This document shows, piece after piece, positions 14,516-22,779 of a stretch of 46,709 nucleotides of DNA (the stretch's first letter is position 1; each line of letters opens with the position of its first letter). The notes beneath the pieces were generated by a model, which was given only the letters and a program-made list of their open reading frames with translations, was not told where the DNA came from and made no database searches. The stretch comes from JBASRP01 sp044866075 (GTDB taxonomy: Bacteria > Actinomycetota > AC-67), in the NCBI GenBank assembly GCA_044866075.1, contig JBIOTQ010000061.1, forward strand, positions 1 to 46,709, given 5' to 3'. The position numbers and the translations under genes are program-made.

Positions 14516-15592
14516 TCACTTCAGGCTCAACAGGTAGGCCACGATCGCGTCGATCTGTTCACGGGACAGGTTGTAGTCGGGCATGGATGCCTGGTTCCTG
14601 TCCTCGCGGACCGTCCCCGTGAGGGGTTTCATCGCGTTGGGGTTATCGACCCAGCGGAAGAGGTTCTGAGCGGTCAGGTCGAAGGTGGCGCCGGCGAACG
14701 TCGTGCGGCTCGCCAGGTGTGTGAGGTCGGGAGCTGTCGCTCCCTGCACAGCCTCCTCGCCGTTGAGTTGGATCCCGCGGACGGTATGACACTGCGCGCA
14801 GGTCCCGGTGAAGATCGACAGCACCTGTGCGTCGGTTGGTGGCGGAGCCGGGCGCAGTTGGCCTTGCACCCAGGTGGCGAAGTCGTCGTCGGTCTTCGCG
14901 ATCGCGCGAGCCCGCATGTTCGCGTGTGACACGGCGCAGAACTCGGCGCACTGGCCGCGGTAGACGCCGGGGTGTTCGGCCAGGAGCTTCAGGTGGGTGT
15001 CGCGGCCCGGGATCACGTCCTGTTTCCCCGCCAGCTTCGGGATCCAGTAGCTGTGGATCACATCGTTCGACGTCATCGTCAGGTATACCCAGCGGTTCAC
15101 GGGGATGACGAGCTCGTTCGCGGTGCGGAGCGGCTTGCCGTCGGGGGTCTTGAAGTCCGTGTACTCGTACTCCCACCACCACTGGTGGCCGATGACCCTC
15201 ACATTCACGACGTTCGAGCCGACGGGTCTCTGTGCCACGTCGAAGATCGTCAGCACCGTGGGGATCGCGATCCCGGCGAGGAGCGCCGCGGGGAGGATCG
15301 TCCAGAAGATCTCGAGACGCTTGTTGCCGTGGATCTGCTTCGGCGCATCGGCGTCCGAGCGCCGGCGGAAGTGCCACGAGAAGAAGATGACCATGCCCTC
15401 GACCAGCACGAAGATCGCGGCGGCGATCCAGAAGACGGGCTTGAAGAGGTTGTCGGCCTGCCGCGCGACCGGGCCATCGGGCTTGAGGGTGTCCTGCGGC
15501 GCGTTCGCGGCGCACGCAACGGTCGAGAAGGCGAGGATGATGAGGCTGGTCCACAGGGCGCGACACGACCGATGTGACTTGCTACCCCTCAA
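14516..15592 (-). CDS. ctaC: Cytochrome c oxidase subunit II with fused cytochrome c
   Basis: A caa3-type subunit II. I prefer the TTG at 15592, which follows GGGAGGAG and yields a clean lipoprotein signal (basic RGSKSHRSCR, hydrophobic core, lipobox STVAC); a GTG at 15646 would add 18 residues without a ribosome binding site. Then come two transmembrane helices, the CuA domain (aromatic HQWWWEYEY, ligands in GQCAEFCAVSHANM) and a C-terminal cytochrome c with CAQCH and a distal Met in ASMPDY. The protein takes electrons from soluble cytochrome c or a cupredoxin and passes them to subunit I. It is the first gene of the ctaC-D-E-F-G-cupredoxin operon. Confidence 0.93.
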   Translation of the reverse strand: MRGSKSHRSCRALWTSLIILAFSTVACAANAPQDTLKPDGPVARQADNLFKPVFWIAAAIFVLVEGMVIFFSWHFRRRSDADAPKQIHGNKRLEIFWTILPAALLAGIAIPTVLTIFDVAQRPVGSNVVNVRVIGHQWWWEYEYTDFKTPDGKPLRTANELVIPVNRWVYLTMTSNDVIHSYWIPKLAGKQDVIPGRDTHLKLLAEHPGVYRGQCAEFCAVSHANMRARAIAKTDDDFATWVQGQLRPAPPPTDAQVLSIFTGTCAQCHTVRGIQLNGEEAVQGATAPDLTHLASRTTFAGATFDLTAQNLFRWVDNPNAMKPLTGTVREDRNQASMPDYNLSREQIDAIVAYLLSLK

Positions 15593-15609
15593 ATCTCCTC
15601 CCTGCGTGG

Positions 15610-15682
15610 CGCGGCTGAAAAAAGGTGCGTGAGCCGCGTCCGGCACCCGGAATGATTACCACACGGACACCGCGGAAACCAA
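15610..15682 (-). promoter_or_regulatory. Probable ctaC promoter and leader hairpin
   Basis: On the minus strand TTGGTT (15682-15677), an 18-base spacer and TAATCA (15658-15653) lie upstream of ctaC. The leader contains CGCGGCT/AGCCGCG, a 7-bp stem (arms at 15633-15639 and 15610-15616 region) whose loop carries a run of T's. Confidence 0.35.
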
Positions 15683-15752
15683 CGAGCGGGCGCGGTGCTC
15701 GTGCGCTTGTTCTCGCAGGTAGGAAGGGGTGCGAGCCCGCAGCCGGGGGGCG

Positions 15753-17579
15753 TCAAGCGACCAGCCGGTCGACCGCCATCGACGCGAACAGCAGCGCCAG
15801 GTAGATGATCGAGAAGCGGAAGAGGCTCATCGCCGAGCGCATCGTTCCGGCGCGCCAGAGCCGGGCGGCGTGCCACACGAATGCGCCGCCGAGCACCAGC
15901 GCGCTCGCGAGATAGAGCGCGCCCATCCGTCCGATCGGCGCGAACGCGATGGTCGCTCCGAACAGGATCAGCGAGTAGAGCAGGATCTGCCGCTGCGTCG
16001 ACCGGGTCCCCGCGACGACCGGCATCATCGGGACCCCGGCCTCGCGGTAGTCGCGCTCGTAGCGCAGAGCGAGCGCCCAGAAGTGCGGCGGCGTCCAGAT
16101 GAAGATGATCCCGAAGAGGGCGAGGGCCGGAACCTCGACGCGGCCGGTGACGGCCGCCCAGCCCACCAACACGGGGACCGCTCCCGCTGCTCCGCCTATA
16201 ACGATGTTCTGCGGCGTCGAGCGCTTGAGCCCGATCGTGTACACGAAGACGTAGAAGAGGATCGCCGCGACCGCGAGCAGCGCGGCGAGTACGTTGACGG
16301 TGCGCGCGAGCCAGACGAAGGACACGATCCCGAGGACGATGCCGAACTCGAGCGCCAGCTCCGGCTCGACGCGGTGCGACGGGAGAGGCCGGCGCCGGGT
16401 GCGCGCCATGCGCTCGTCGATGTCGCGGTCGTAGAAGCAGTTGATCGCGTTCGCGCTTCCGGCGGCGAGCGTGCCGCCGAACAGCGTGGCGAGGACGAGC
16501 CAGCCGGACGGGAGGCCCCGCGCGGCGATCACCATCGCCGGGACGGTTGTGATGAGAAGCAGGACGATGATCCGCGGCTTGGTGAGCTGGAAGTAGACGG
16601 GCGTCCGTTCTCGCGCGCGGCGCCAGGAGCGCTCGGCGCGCTCGCGGACCGTCGCGTTCGATTCCGGGAAGCACTCGGCGGCCGGCTTCGAGAGGTTGCG
16701 GCTCACGAACGCGAGCGTCGCCGCCGCTCCCCACGTCAGGGCGCCGAGAGCGACGTGTGCGACGACCGCCGCCTCCGACAATCGCGTCCACACGTTCGCC
16801 GCACCGACCATCACCTGTGCGAGATACAGTCCGGCGAGCGTCGCCGACAGCGCGCGGATCGCCGCCTCGTGCGGCTCGCGCCGCCACGCGCGCCAGACCA
16901 GAGCGAGAACGAGCAGGCCGGCGCCGAGAGCGAGCAAGCGGTGCAGGAAGTGCGCGGTCGCGTGGCCGCCGAGCGACGGGATCAAGCGCCCGTTCATCAA
17001 CGGCCAGTCCGGGAACGCGAGTCCCGCGTTCTCGCCGCGGACGTAGGCCCCGACGAGCAGCAGGAGGAACGTCGCGCCGGCGCCCCACGTCGCGAGCCGC
17101 GCGTACGAGCGGCGCACGACGGCATCGGCGACGCCTTTCTCCACGCGGCGCATGCAGAACGTATTGACGGCTGCGTACAGCAGCGTGCCGAAGAGGACCA
17201 TCGCGACGGCCAGATGGATCGTGACCGTGACGGGCTTCAGCCGCTGCCCGACGACGATCGCGCCGAGGATCGACTGCGCGATGACGAGACCGAGCGCGGC
17301 GACCGTCGGCCGGAAGACGCGCGCCACGTTGCGGTACCCGCGCCAAGCCGCGATCAGGAGCACCCCGATCAGCAGCACGACGATGGTCGCGAAGAAGCGG
17401 TGCGAGAACTCGATCACCGTGGTGAGGTTCTCGAGACGCGGGATCAGGCGGCCGTGGCAATGCGGCCAGTCGTCGCCGCAGCCGAGGCCGGATTTGGTTG
17501 CGCGAACGAGGCCTCCGATCGCGATGAGGCCGAACGTCGACGCAGCGGTGGCGATGGAAAGCTTCTGGAATCGGGTCAC
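15753..17579 (-). CDS. ctaAB: Fused heme A synthase (CtaA) and heme O synthase (CtaB)
   Basis: 608 residues joining two consecutive heme-tailoring enzymes. The N-terminal half (about 1-300) is CtaA/COX15: eight helices, the outer Cys pair in SGLGCGDDWPHCHG, EFSHRF and further His ligands; it oxidises heme O to heme A. The C-terminal half (about 325-608) is the UbiA-fold farnesyltransferase: NAINCFYDRDIDERMARTRRR is the first prenyl-diphosphate-binding Asp motif and YERDYREAGVPMM the second; it converts heme B to heme O. Note that the order in the protein is the reverse of the reaction order. GTG start with GAGGG upstream. It precedes ctaC with a 160-base gap. Confidence 0.93.
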   Translation of the reverse strand: MTRFQKLSIATAASTFGLIAIGGLVRATKSGLGCGDDWPHCHGRLIPRLENLTTVIEFSHRFFATIVVLLIGVLLIAAWRGYRNVARVFRPTVAALGLVIAQSILGAIVVGQRLKPVTVTIHLAVAMVLFGTLLYAAVNTFCMRRVEKGVADAVVRRSYARLATWGAGATFLLLLVGAYVRGENAGLAFPDWPLMNGRLIPSLGGHATAHFLHRLLALGAGLLVLALVWRAWRREPHEAAIRALSATLAGLYLAQVMVGAANVWTRLSEAAVVAHVALGALTWGAAATLAFVSRNLSKPAAECFPESNATVRERAERSWRRARERTPVYFQLTKPRIIVLLLITTVPAMVIAARGLPSGWLVLATLFGGTLAAGSANAINCFYDRDIDERMARTRRRPLPSHRVEPELALEFGIVLGIVSFVWLARTVNVLAALLAVAAILFYVFVYTIGLKRSTPQNIVIGGAAGAVPVLVGWAAVTGRVEVPALALFGIIFIWTPPHFWALALRYERDYREAGVPMMPVVAGTRSTQRQILLYSLILFGATIAFAPIGRMGALYLASALVLGGAFVWHAARLWRAGTMRSAMSLFRFSIIYLALLFASMAVDRLVA

Positions 17580-17644
17580 GGATCCCTCGGTTTCGGCGCC
17601 CGAATGATACTGGAGCCGGAGGGCGGCGAGCCGTCCGCGGCGGT

Positions 17645-17650
17645 TACCAT
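17645..17650 (+). promoter_or_regulatory. Probable -10 box of leaderless prenyl synthase gene
   Basis: TACCAT ends 6 bases before the GTG at 17657; no ribosome binding site is present. Confidence 0.4.
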
Positions 17651-17656
17651 GCGGTC

Positions 17657-18715
17657 GTGAAACTGCGCGCGAGAGAGGAACCTAGCGTCGGGGTCGATGA
17701 CATACGAGCCCGGGTCGACGCGGTGCTCGAACGGTTCCTGGCCGCGCGGCGCGCCGACCTCTCGGACGCCGATCCCCTCGCCGCGGAGTTGGTCGACGAA
17801 CTTCGTCGCGTCGTGGTCGCGGGAGGGAAGCGCCTCCGCCCGCTCTTTTGCTACTGGGGTTTCGCCGCGGCCGGAGGGGACGACGGCGAGCCGATCGTCG
17901 CCGCGGCGGCGAGCCTCGAGCTGCTACACACGTTCGCCATCATCCACGACGACGTGATGGACCGGTCGCCCCGGCGCCGCGGTCAGCCGGCGACGCACGT
18001 CGCGCTCGCGCGCGGCGGCGACGCGCACGTCGGCCTGTCGGCGGCGATCCTCGCCGGCGACCTCGCCCTGGTGTTGTCGGACGAGCTCTTCTCGGACGCG
18101 GGCTTCGCCGGGGAGCCGTTCATGAACGCGTTCCGCTGGTATCACCGGATGCGGTCCGAGGTCGTCGCGGGGCAGTACCTAGACATCGCTGCGGCCGGCG
18201 GCGCCGCGTCCGAGGACGAAGTCCGGCGCATCGCGCGCCTCAAGTCCGGCGGGTACACCGTGGAGAAGCCGCTCTTGATCGGCGCGGCTCTCGCGAACGC
18301 GTCCCCGGACGTCGAGGCGACACTTTCGGCCTACGGCTCGGCGCTCGGCGAAGCGTTCCAGCTGCGCGACGACGTTCTCGGCGCGTTCGGCGAGGAAGAG
18401 GTCACGGGAAAGGACACGCACGGCGATCTACGCGAGGGCAAACGGACGCTCCTCGTGGCCCGCGCGCTCGCCGCGGCGAGCGAGAGCGACCGCGCCTTCC
18501 TGACCGAGCATCTCGGAGACCCACGCCTCGGCCGTGCGAACGCCGAGCGGATACGGACGATCATCCGCGAGACCGGCGCCCTCGACTCGACGACGGCGAC
18601 GATCGACGGGCTTCACGCGGAGGCCGTCTCGGCCCTGGATGCCCGCATCCTCGGGCCGCACGCGGTCGCGGCCCTGCGCGAGCTCGCCGGTCTCGCGTCG
18701 ATCCGGGAGTCGTAG
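17657..18715 (+). CDS. Polyprenyl diphosphate synthase (trans, FPP/GGPP type)
   Basis: 352 residues of the all-alpha trans-prenyltransferase fold, condensing isopentenyl diphosphate onto an allylic diphosphate. The first Asp-rich motif is IIHDDVMDRSPRRRG and the second LRDDVLGAFGEEEVTGK with the downstream DLREGKRTLL. GGKRLRP near the N-terminus is the IPP-binding Lys/Arg site. The second motif reads DDVLG rather than DDxxD, common in actinobacterial GGPP synthases. Product length cannot be read with confidence. Divergent from ctaAB, so a joint role in prenylated heme or quinone supply is possible. GTG start, apparently leaderless. Confidence 0.9.
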   Translation: MKLRAREEPSVGVDDIRARVDAVLERFLAARRADLSDADPLAAELVDELRRVVVAGGKRLRPLFCYWGFAAAGGDDGEPIVAAAASLELLHTFAIIHDDVMDRSPRRRGQPATHVALARGGDAHVGLSAAILAGDLALVLSDELFSDAGFAGEPFMNAFRWYHRMRSEVVAGQYLDIAAAGGAASEDEVRRIARLKSGGYTVEKPLLIGAALANASPDVEATLSAYGSALGEAFQLRDDVLGAFGEEEVTGKDTHGDLREGKRTLLVARALAAASESDRAFLTEHLGDPRLGRANAERIRTIIRETGALDSTTATIDGLHAEAVSALDARILGPHAVAALRELAGLASIRES

Positions 18716-18716
18716 G

Positions 18717-19550
18717 ATGGTCCCGATGGGCGCGGCCGCAAAGCTCGCGCGCCTCCGCGAAGACCTATCGGGTCTCGACGGCGCGATCGTCGCCTACTCC
18801 GGAGGAGCCGACTCGGCGTTCCTCGCCGACGTGGCGCACGAAACGCTCGGCGCCAGAGCGCTCGCGGTGACGGCCGTCTCCCCGTCGCTGGCGCCGGACG
18901 AGCGCGCGAGCGCGGAGAGCCTCGCCGCCGAACGCGGCTGGCGCCACCGCGAGGTCGAGACCAACGAGCTCGAGCGGACCGGATACGTCCGCAACGAGGC
19001 CGACCGCTGTTACCACTGCAAGACCGAGCTCTTCGAGGTGCTGGCCGGTCTCGCGTCGTCGGAAGGCACGACCGTCCTCGTCGGGACGAACCTCGACGAC
19101 GCCTCGGACCACCGTCCGGGGCAGGTCGCCGCCGCCGAGCGCGGCGTCCGGGCGCCCCTCCTCGACGCGGGCCTCACGAAGGAGGAGATCCGCGCGCTGT
19201 CGCGCGAGCGCGGCCTGGCGACGTGGGACAAACCCGCGTCGGCCTGCCTCGCCTCGCGCATCGCGTACGGGATCGAGGTCACGGCCGAGCGACTCGATCG
19301 CGTCGGACGCGCGGAAACCTTCCTTCGGTCCCTCGGTTTCGGACAGCTCCGCGTGCGCGACCACGGCGACCTGGCGCGCGTCGAGGTCCCACTCGACGAC
19401 GTCGGACGGCTCGCCTCGGGCGATCTCCGGGAAAGGGTCGCCGCCCATCTGCGCGAACTCGGCTTCCTCTACGTGACGCTCGACCTCGAAGGGTTCCGCT
19501 CGGGATCGATGAACGCCCTGCTACTCGAGATCGGACGACGGGGGGACTGA
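18717..19550 (+). CDS. larE: LarE-type ATP-dependent sulfur transferase
   Basis: 277 residues starting 1 base after the prenyl synthase stop. The PP-loop motif is YSGGADSA (27-34). Cys at 98 and 101 (RCYHCK) and C177 (KPASACLASRIAYG) make a three-cysteine set. In LarE of Lactiplantibacillus a single Cys at the C177 position donates its sulfur; homologues with three cysteines use an Fe-S cluster as catalytic sulfur carrier. This protein matches the latter type. LarE adds sulfur to the pyridinium dicarboxylate precursor of the nickel-pincer cofactor of lactate racemase. No larA, larB or larC lies in the window. Followed at once by a NIL-domain gene (TGATG overlap). Confidence 0.9.
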   Translation: MVPMGAAAKLARLREDLSGLDGAIVAYSGGADSAFLADVAHETLGARALAVTAVSPSLAPDERASAESLAAERGWRHREVETNELERTGYVRNEADRCYHCKTELFEVLAGLASSEGTTVLVGTNLDDASDHRPGQVAAAERGVRAPLLDAGLTKEEIRALSRERGLATWDKPASACLASRIAYGIEVTAERLDRVGRAETFLRSLGFGQLRVRDHGDLARVEVPLDDVGRLASGDLRERVAAHLRELGFLYVTLDLEGFRSGSMNALLLEIGRRGD

Positions 19551-19792
19551 TGTCCAGACAGAGGCTTCACCTGACCTTCCCCGAGCACCTCGTCCAGGAA
19601 CCGATCATCTACACGCTCGGCAAGCAGTTCGACATCGTCACGAACATCCGCCGGGCGAACGTGGAGGAGAAGGTCGGCTGGGTGATCCTGGAGGCCGAGG
19701 GAGCCGACGAGGCCCTGGCCCGCGGGATCGCCTACCTCGAGGAGCGCGGGGTCCAGGTCGACCGCATCGACGGCGACGTCGTTGAAGGCTGA
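19550..19792 (+). CDS. Stand-alone NIL-domain protein
   Basis: 80 residues that are essentially one NIL domain, the ferredoxin-like ligand-sensing fold known from the C-terminus of the methionine ABC transporter ATPase MetN. Typical are LHLTFPEHLVQEPIIYTLGK, IVTNIRRANVE and VGWVILEAEG. Its ATG shares one base with the larE stop, so it is translated together with LarE. In other genomes NIL domains are fused to 4Fe-4S ferredoxins involved in sulfur transfer; here the Fe-S part is absent. A role as sulfur or methionine sensor or partner of LarE is inference. The frame extends upstream inside larE but that part is a shadow. Confidence 0.85.
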   Translation: MSRQRLHLTFPEHLVQEPIIYTLGKQFDIVTNIRRANVEEKVGWVILEAEGADEALARGIAYLEERGVQVDRIDGDVVEG

Positions 19793-20041
19793 GTCTGTCC
19801 AGCGCTTCGGTTCCACCCACCAGCGAGTGACGGACCCGTCCGATTTCGCCTGATCCGTCCCTAGCGCAGATGTGCTGAACAGGCAGTCTGCACTCAACTC
19901 ACGTCCCGCGACCGCCGACAGTGACTATGGAATCTTCAGCGTTCGAGCTTCGACCTCGGTGGTGGCCGGCGCTCGGCGCGAACAGGCTGGGGAACGCGAA
20001 CCGACGCGCCGGGGTGGTGCCCGGCGGATGGAGAGAGAGAC
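19793..20041. other. Intergenic region without recognised gene
   Basis: About 250 bases between the NIL gene and the zinc-ribbon protein, less GC-rich than the flanks. I find no convincing frame, tRNA or strong terminator. The only clear signal is the purine-rich GGAGAGAGAG just before the next start. Confidence 0.5.
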
Positions 20042-21418
20042 GTGGCCCGGGGTCCGATCTGCACGTTCTGCAACGAAAAACTCGCATCCGGCTCGCCCTT
20101 CTGCGCCAAGTGCGGGCACCCAACGCACTGGGCGACGCACGATGATCGCGTGCTGTGGGAGCTCGGGCAGTGGGAGAGCTCCCGGAAGAGCGACACCGTG
20201 CAGCGCCAGCACGGCGCGCGCGCGTCGAGCTCCGCGACCCGGACCCAGGCTTTGGCGGACAACGTCCGCGAGCGTGCGCAAACGGCTCCGCAGCCGCAGA
20301 GCGACGGCGACGCAAACGGGCACGGCAACGGCACGAACGGAGGGAAGCGCTCGCTGATATCGCGCTTCCGGAAGGTCGCACCGCCCGACGCCGTCCCCGC
20401 CCAAGCCGCGCCGCCCCCGGCGCCGCGTCGCGAGGAGCCTCCCGCTCAGCGACCGGCCCCGCAGCCGCGTCCGGCAGCCCAGACCCGTCCGGCACAGCCG
20501 ACTGGACCGGCACCGCAGGTACGCCCGGCACAACGCCAGGCCGCTCCACAACGACAGGCCGCGCCGGCCGTTCGCCCGACGGGCTCGGCCGCGGCCGCCC
20601 CCGCCGCTCCGGTCGTGCAGCCCGAAGCTCCGCCGGTCGTCGCCAAGCCGTCGGCCGATCAAACACCGCTCGTTCTGGTGCGCAAGGCCGTTGGGAACCG
20701 TCCGGCCGCGCCGGTCCAGGCGCGTCCTGCCGCCGCCCCGGTCCGCCCGGAGCCGAAGCCGCGTCCGGCCCCGAAAGCGCCACCGAAGCCCGCGCCGCAG
20801 GCGCGCCCCACCCCGGCCGCGCCACCGAAGCCGGTCGTCGACGAAGAAAAGCGTCGCAAGGAAGCGGCGAAGCGTGAGCGCAAGCACCGCCGGCACTCGA
20901 AGCGCGTCAACCGTCGCGCGGTGTCGCTCGATCTGAAGGACGGCGAGCGCGTCAGCCTGTCGATCGAGGGATGGTCGCGGTTCCGTCGCGCGACCCTCGT
21001 CGTGACGAACTACCGCGTCGCCTTGATCACCCGCGTCCCTCCGGTCGTTCGCTGGATCCCGCTCGAGGAGGTCACGGGGATCGCGCTCGGCTGGCGCGGC
21101 GCGCATTCCCTGGTCATCTCCGCATCAACGGAAGTGCTGACGCTGCAGAAGGCGAAGAAGGAGATGCTCACGTCGTTCCAGACGCTCCTTGAGTCCGAGG
21201 TGACCGAGTCCCGTCGCCACGGAAGCGCCCGCCATAACGCAGATATCACGCAGGAGTGGGTGGAGCGCGCGACCCAGGTCTGGGACTCGCACCACCACCG
21301 TCTGCGCCTGTGGATCCGCCGTCACCCGATCGTGACGTTCGTGGGCTTCGTGGGCTGCGTGTCCGGCGCATTCCTCTTCACGACCTGGCTGACGTCGGTC
21401 TTCAATTCCGTCCGCTAG
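20042..21418 (+). CDS. Zinc ribbon + Pro/Ala-rich linker + PH-like domain + C-terminal membrane helix
   Basis: 458 residues, no named family. Residues 7-25 form a double-CxxC zinc ribbon (CTFC...CAKC). A long disordered stretch (about 60-275) is rich in Pro, Ala, Gln and Arg. About 275-295 is very basic (EEKRRKEAAKRERKHRRHSKR). Residues about 296-385 look like a bacterial PH/GRAM fold: VSLDLKDGERVSLSIEGW, TLVVTNYRVALITRV and RWIPLEEVTGIAL. One hydrophobic helix near 431-452 ends the protein, anchoring it with the bulk in the cytoplasm. GTG start after GGAGAGAGAG. A membrane-tethered scaffold or lipid/stress sensor is a guess. Confidence 0.8.
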   Translation: MARGPICTFCNEKLASGSPFCAKCGHPTHWATHDDRVLWELGQWESSRKSDTVQRQHGARASSSATRTQALADNVRERAQTAPQPQSDGDANGHGNGTNGGKRSLISRFRKVAPPDAVPAQAAPPPAPRREEPPAQRPAPQPRPAAQTRPAQPTGPAPQVRPAQRQAAPQRQAAPAVRPTGSAAAAPAAPVVQPEAPPVVAKPSADQTPLVLVRKAVGNRPAAPVQARPAAAPVRPEPKPRPAPKAPPKPAPQARPTPAAPPKPVVDEEKRRKEAAKRERKHRRHSKRVNRRAVSLDLKDGERVSLSIEGWSRFRRATLVVTNYRVALITRVPPVVRWIPLEEVTGIALGWRGAHSLVISASTEVLTLQKAKKEMLTSFQTLLESEVTESRRHGSARHNADITQEWVERATQVWDSHHHRLRLWIRRHPIVTFVGFVGCVSGAFLFTTWLTSVFNSVR

Positions 21419-21466
21419 CCGCGCGGGTTTGACGGCCGCGCTCCCTGCGGCGAACCTTGTCGGCCT

Positions 21467-22000
21467 ATGCCACGGATCGCGATCGTCGGATCGTTCTCGA
21501 CCGGCAAGACGACCCTGGCCGAAGCGGTGTCCGAGCCTCTCGGCCTGCCGCTGCTTCCCGAGGCCGCGCGCGAGGTCGCCGCGCTGGGCTTCAAGCTCGA
21601 CAAGGACGCGACGCCCGAGGTCGAGACGCTCATCTTTCTGAAGCACTTCTACAACGAGATGGTTCATCCTGATTTCGTCGCCGACCGGTCGCTGGTGGAC
21701 GTGATGGCGTACGCGGGCTGGGTGCTCGACAACCAGGAACGCCGCAAGGAGACCGCGCTCTTCGACGAGTGCACGAGGATCGCGCAGCACCACCTGCGCA
21801 GCCAGTACACACACGTCTTCTACCTGCCGATCGAGTTCCCGATCGTGCCCGACGAGCTGCGGCCGAACGATCCGGGCTTCCAGAAAGAGATCGACGAACG
21901 GATCGTGGGCCTGCTCGAGACGTACGACGTGGCGTACGAAACGCTTACCGGGGACATCCCGACTCGGATCGCGGCGCTGATGGGCCGCCTCAAGAAATAG
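21467..22000 (+). CDS. NadR-like P-loop NTPase (AAA_28)
   Basis: 177 residues. The Walker A motif GSFSTGKTTL is at residues 8-17, followed by LPEAAREV, typical of the AAA_28/NadR kinase-like family, then DRSLVDVMAYA and a YLPIEFPIVPDELRPND segment. The fold is that of small nucleoside or nicotinamide-riboside kinases; the actual substrate is not evident and no NMN adenylyltransferase domain is attached. The preceding gene ends 48 bases upstream. Confidence 0.8.
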   Translation: MPRIAIVGSFSTGKTTLAEAVSEPLGLPLLPEAAREVAALGFKLDKDATPEVETLIFLKHFYNEMVHPDFVADRSLVDVMAYAGWVLDNQERRKETALFDECTRIAQHHLRSQYTHVFYLPIEFPIVPDELRPNDPGFQKEIDERIVGLLETYDVAYETLTGDIPTRIAALMGRLKK

Positions 22001-22046
22001 GATCTCCGGCGGCAACCAACCGGCCTCCGCCGGCGTCGAAGCAGAG

Positions 22047-22772
22047 ATGAAGAGGATCGTTCTGATCTCTGTGGCCTTCGTGGTCCTCGCCACGGGTTGC
22101 GGCCGCGCCCCGAGCCCCGCGGCCGCTCCCGCGGAAACGGGCAGGGCGCCCCGCATCCCGGCAACGGCCTCGCCCTCTTCGACCGCCGCCCGTCCGCGCT
22201 TCGCGTCGACGATCGCCGAGATCGACGCGGCGACACGGGAGCGGATGTCTTCCTCCTGGCGGCCGGGGTGCCCGGTGCCGCACGCCGACCTCCGGCTCTT
22301 GCGGCTGAGCCATTGGGGCTTCGACGACGCGGCGCACACCGGCGAGATGGTCGTGCACGAAGACGTCGCCGATGAAGTCGTGAGTGTGTTCGAGTCACTC
22401 TTCCGGGCGCGGTTCCCCATCCGGCGCATTCGGCTCGTCGACGAATACGGAGGCGACGACGAGCGATCGATGGCGGCAAACAACACGTCCGCCTTCAATT
22501 GCCGCCGCAGCGCCGGCGACCCGTCCGCGTGGTCCGAGCACGCGTACGGCCGGGCGATCGACATCAATCCGGTCCAGAACCCGTATGTCCCATCCCCGGG
22601 TCCCGTTGAACCGAGCGCCGGCGCGGCCTATACGGACAGATCGCGCGACGTGCCCGGCTTGATCAAAGCCGGCGGCGTCGTCGTGCGTGCGTTCCGAGCC
22701 ATCGGATGGGGCTGGGGCGGCACCTGGGAGGGCTCGAAGGACTACCAGCACTTCTCGCGCAGCGGGCGCTGA
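22047..22772 (+). CDS. Lipoprotein with M15-like peptidase domain
   Basis: 241 residues. A lipobox (LATGC, modified Cys18) predicts a membrane-anchored outer-face lipoprotein, followed by a Pro/Ala-rich spacer to about 50. The catalytic domain (about 70-241) has the M15 zinc site: H165 and D172 in SEHAYGRAIDIN (H-x6-D) and a third ligand H235 in DYQHF. Such domains cut peptidoglycan cross-bridges or stem peptides (VanY/LD-carboxypeptidase fold). The gene converges on the esterase gene with only 7 bases between stops. Confidence 0.88.
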   Translation: MKRIVLISVAFVVLATGCGRAPSPAAAPAETGRAPRIPATASPSSTAARPRFASTIAEIDAATRERMSSSWRPGCPVPHADLRLLRLSHWGFDDAAHTGEMVVHEDVADEVVSVFESLFRARFPIRRIRLVDEYGGDDERSMAANNTSAFNCRRSAGDPSAWSEHAYGRAIDINPVQNPYVPSPGPVEPSAGAAYTDRSRDVPGLIKAGGVVVRAFRAIGWGWGGTWEGSKDYQHFSRSGR

Positions 22773-22779
22773 GGCTTCT

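Noticed and set aside
15729..17660. 643-codon plus-strand frame
   Set aside because: Antisense of the ctaAB fusion; charged low-complexity translation with no family features.
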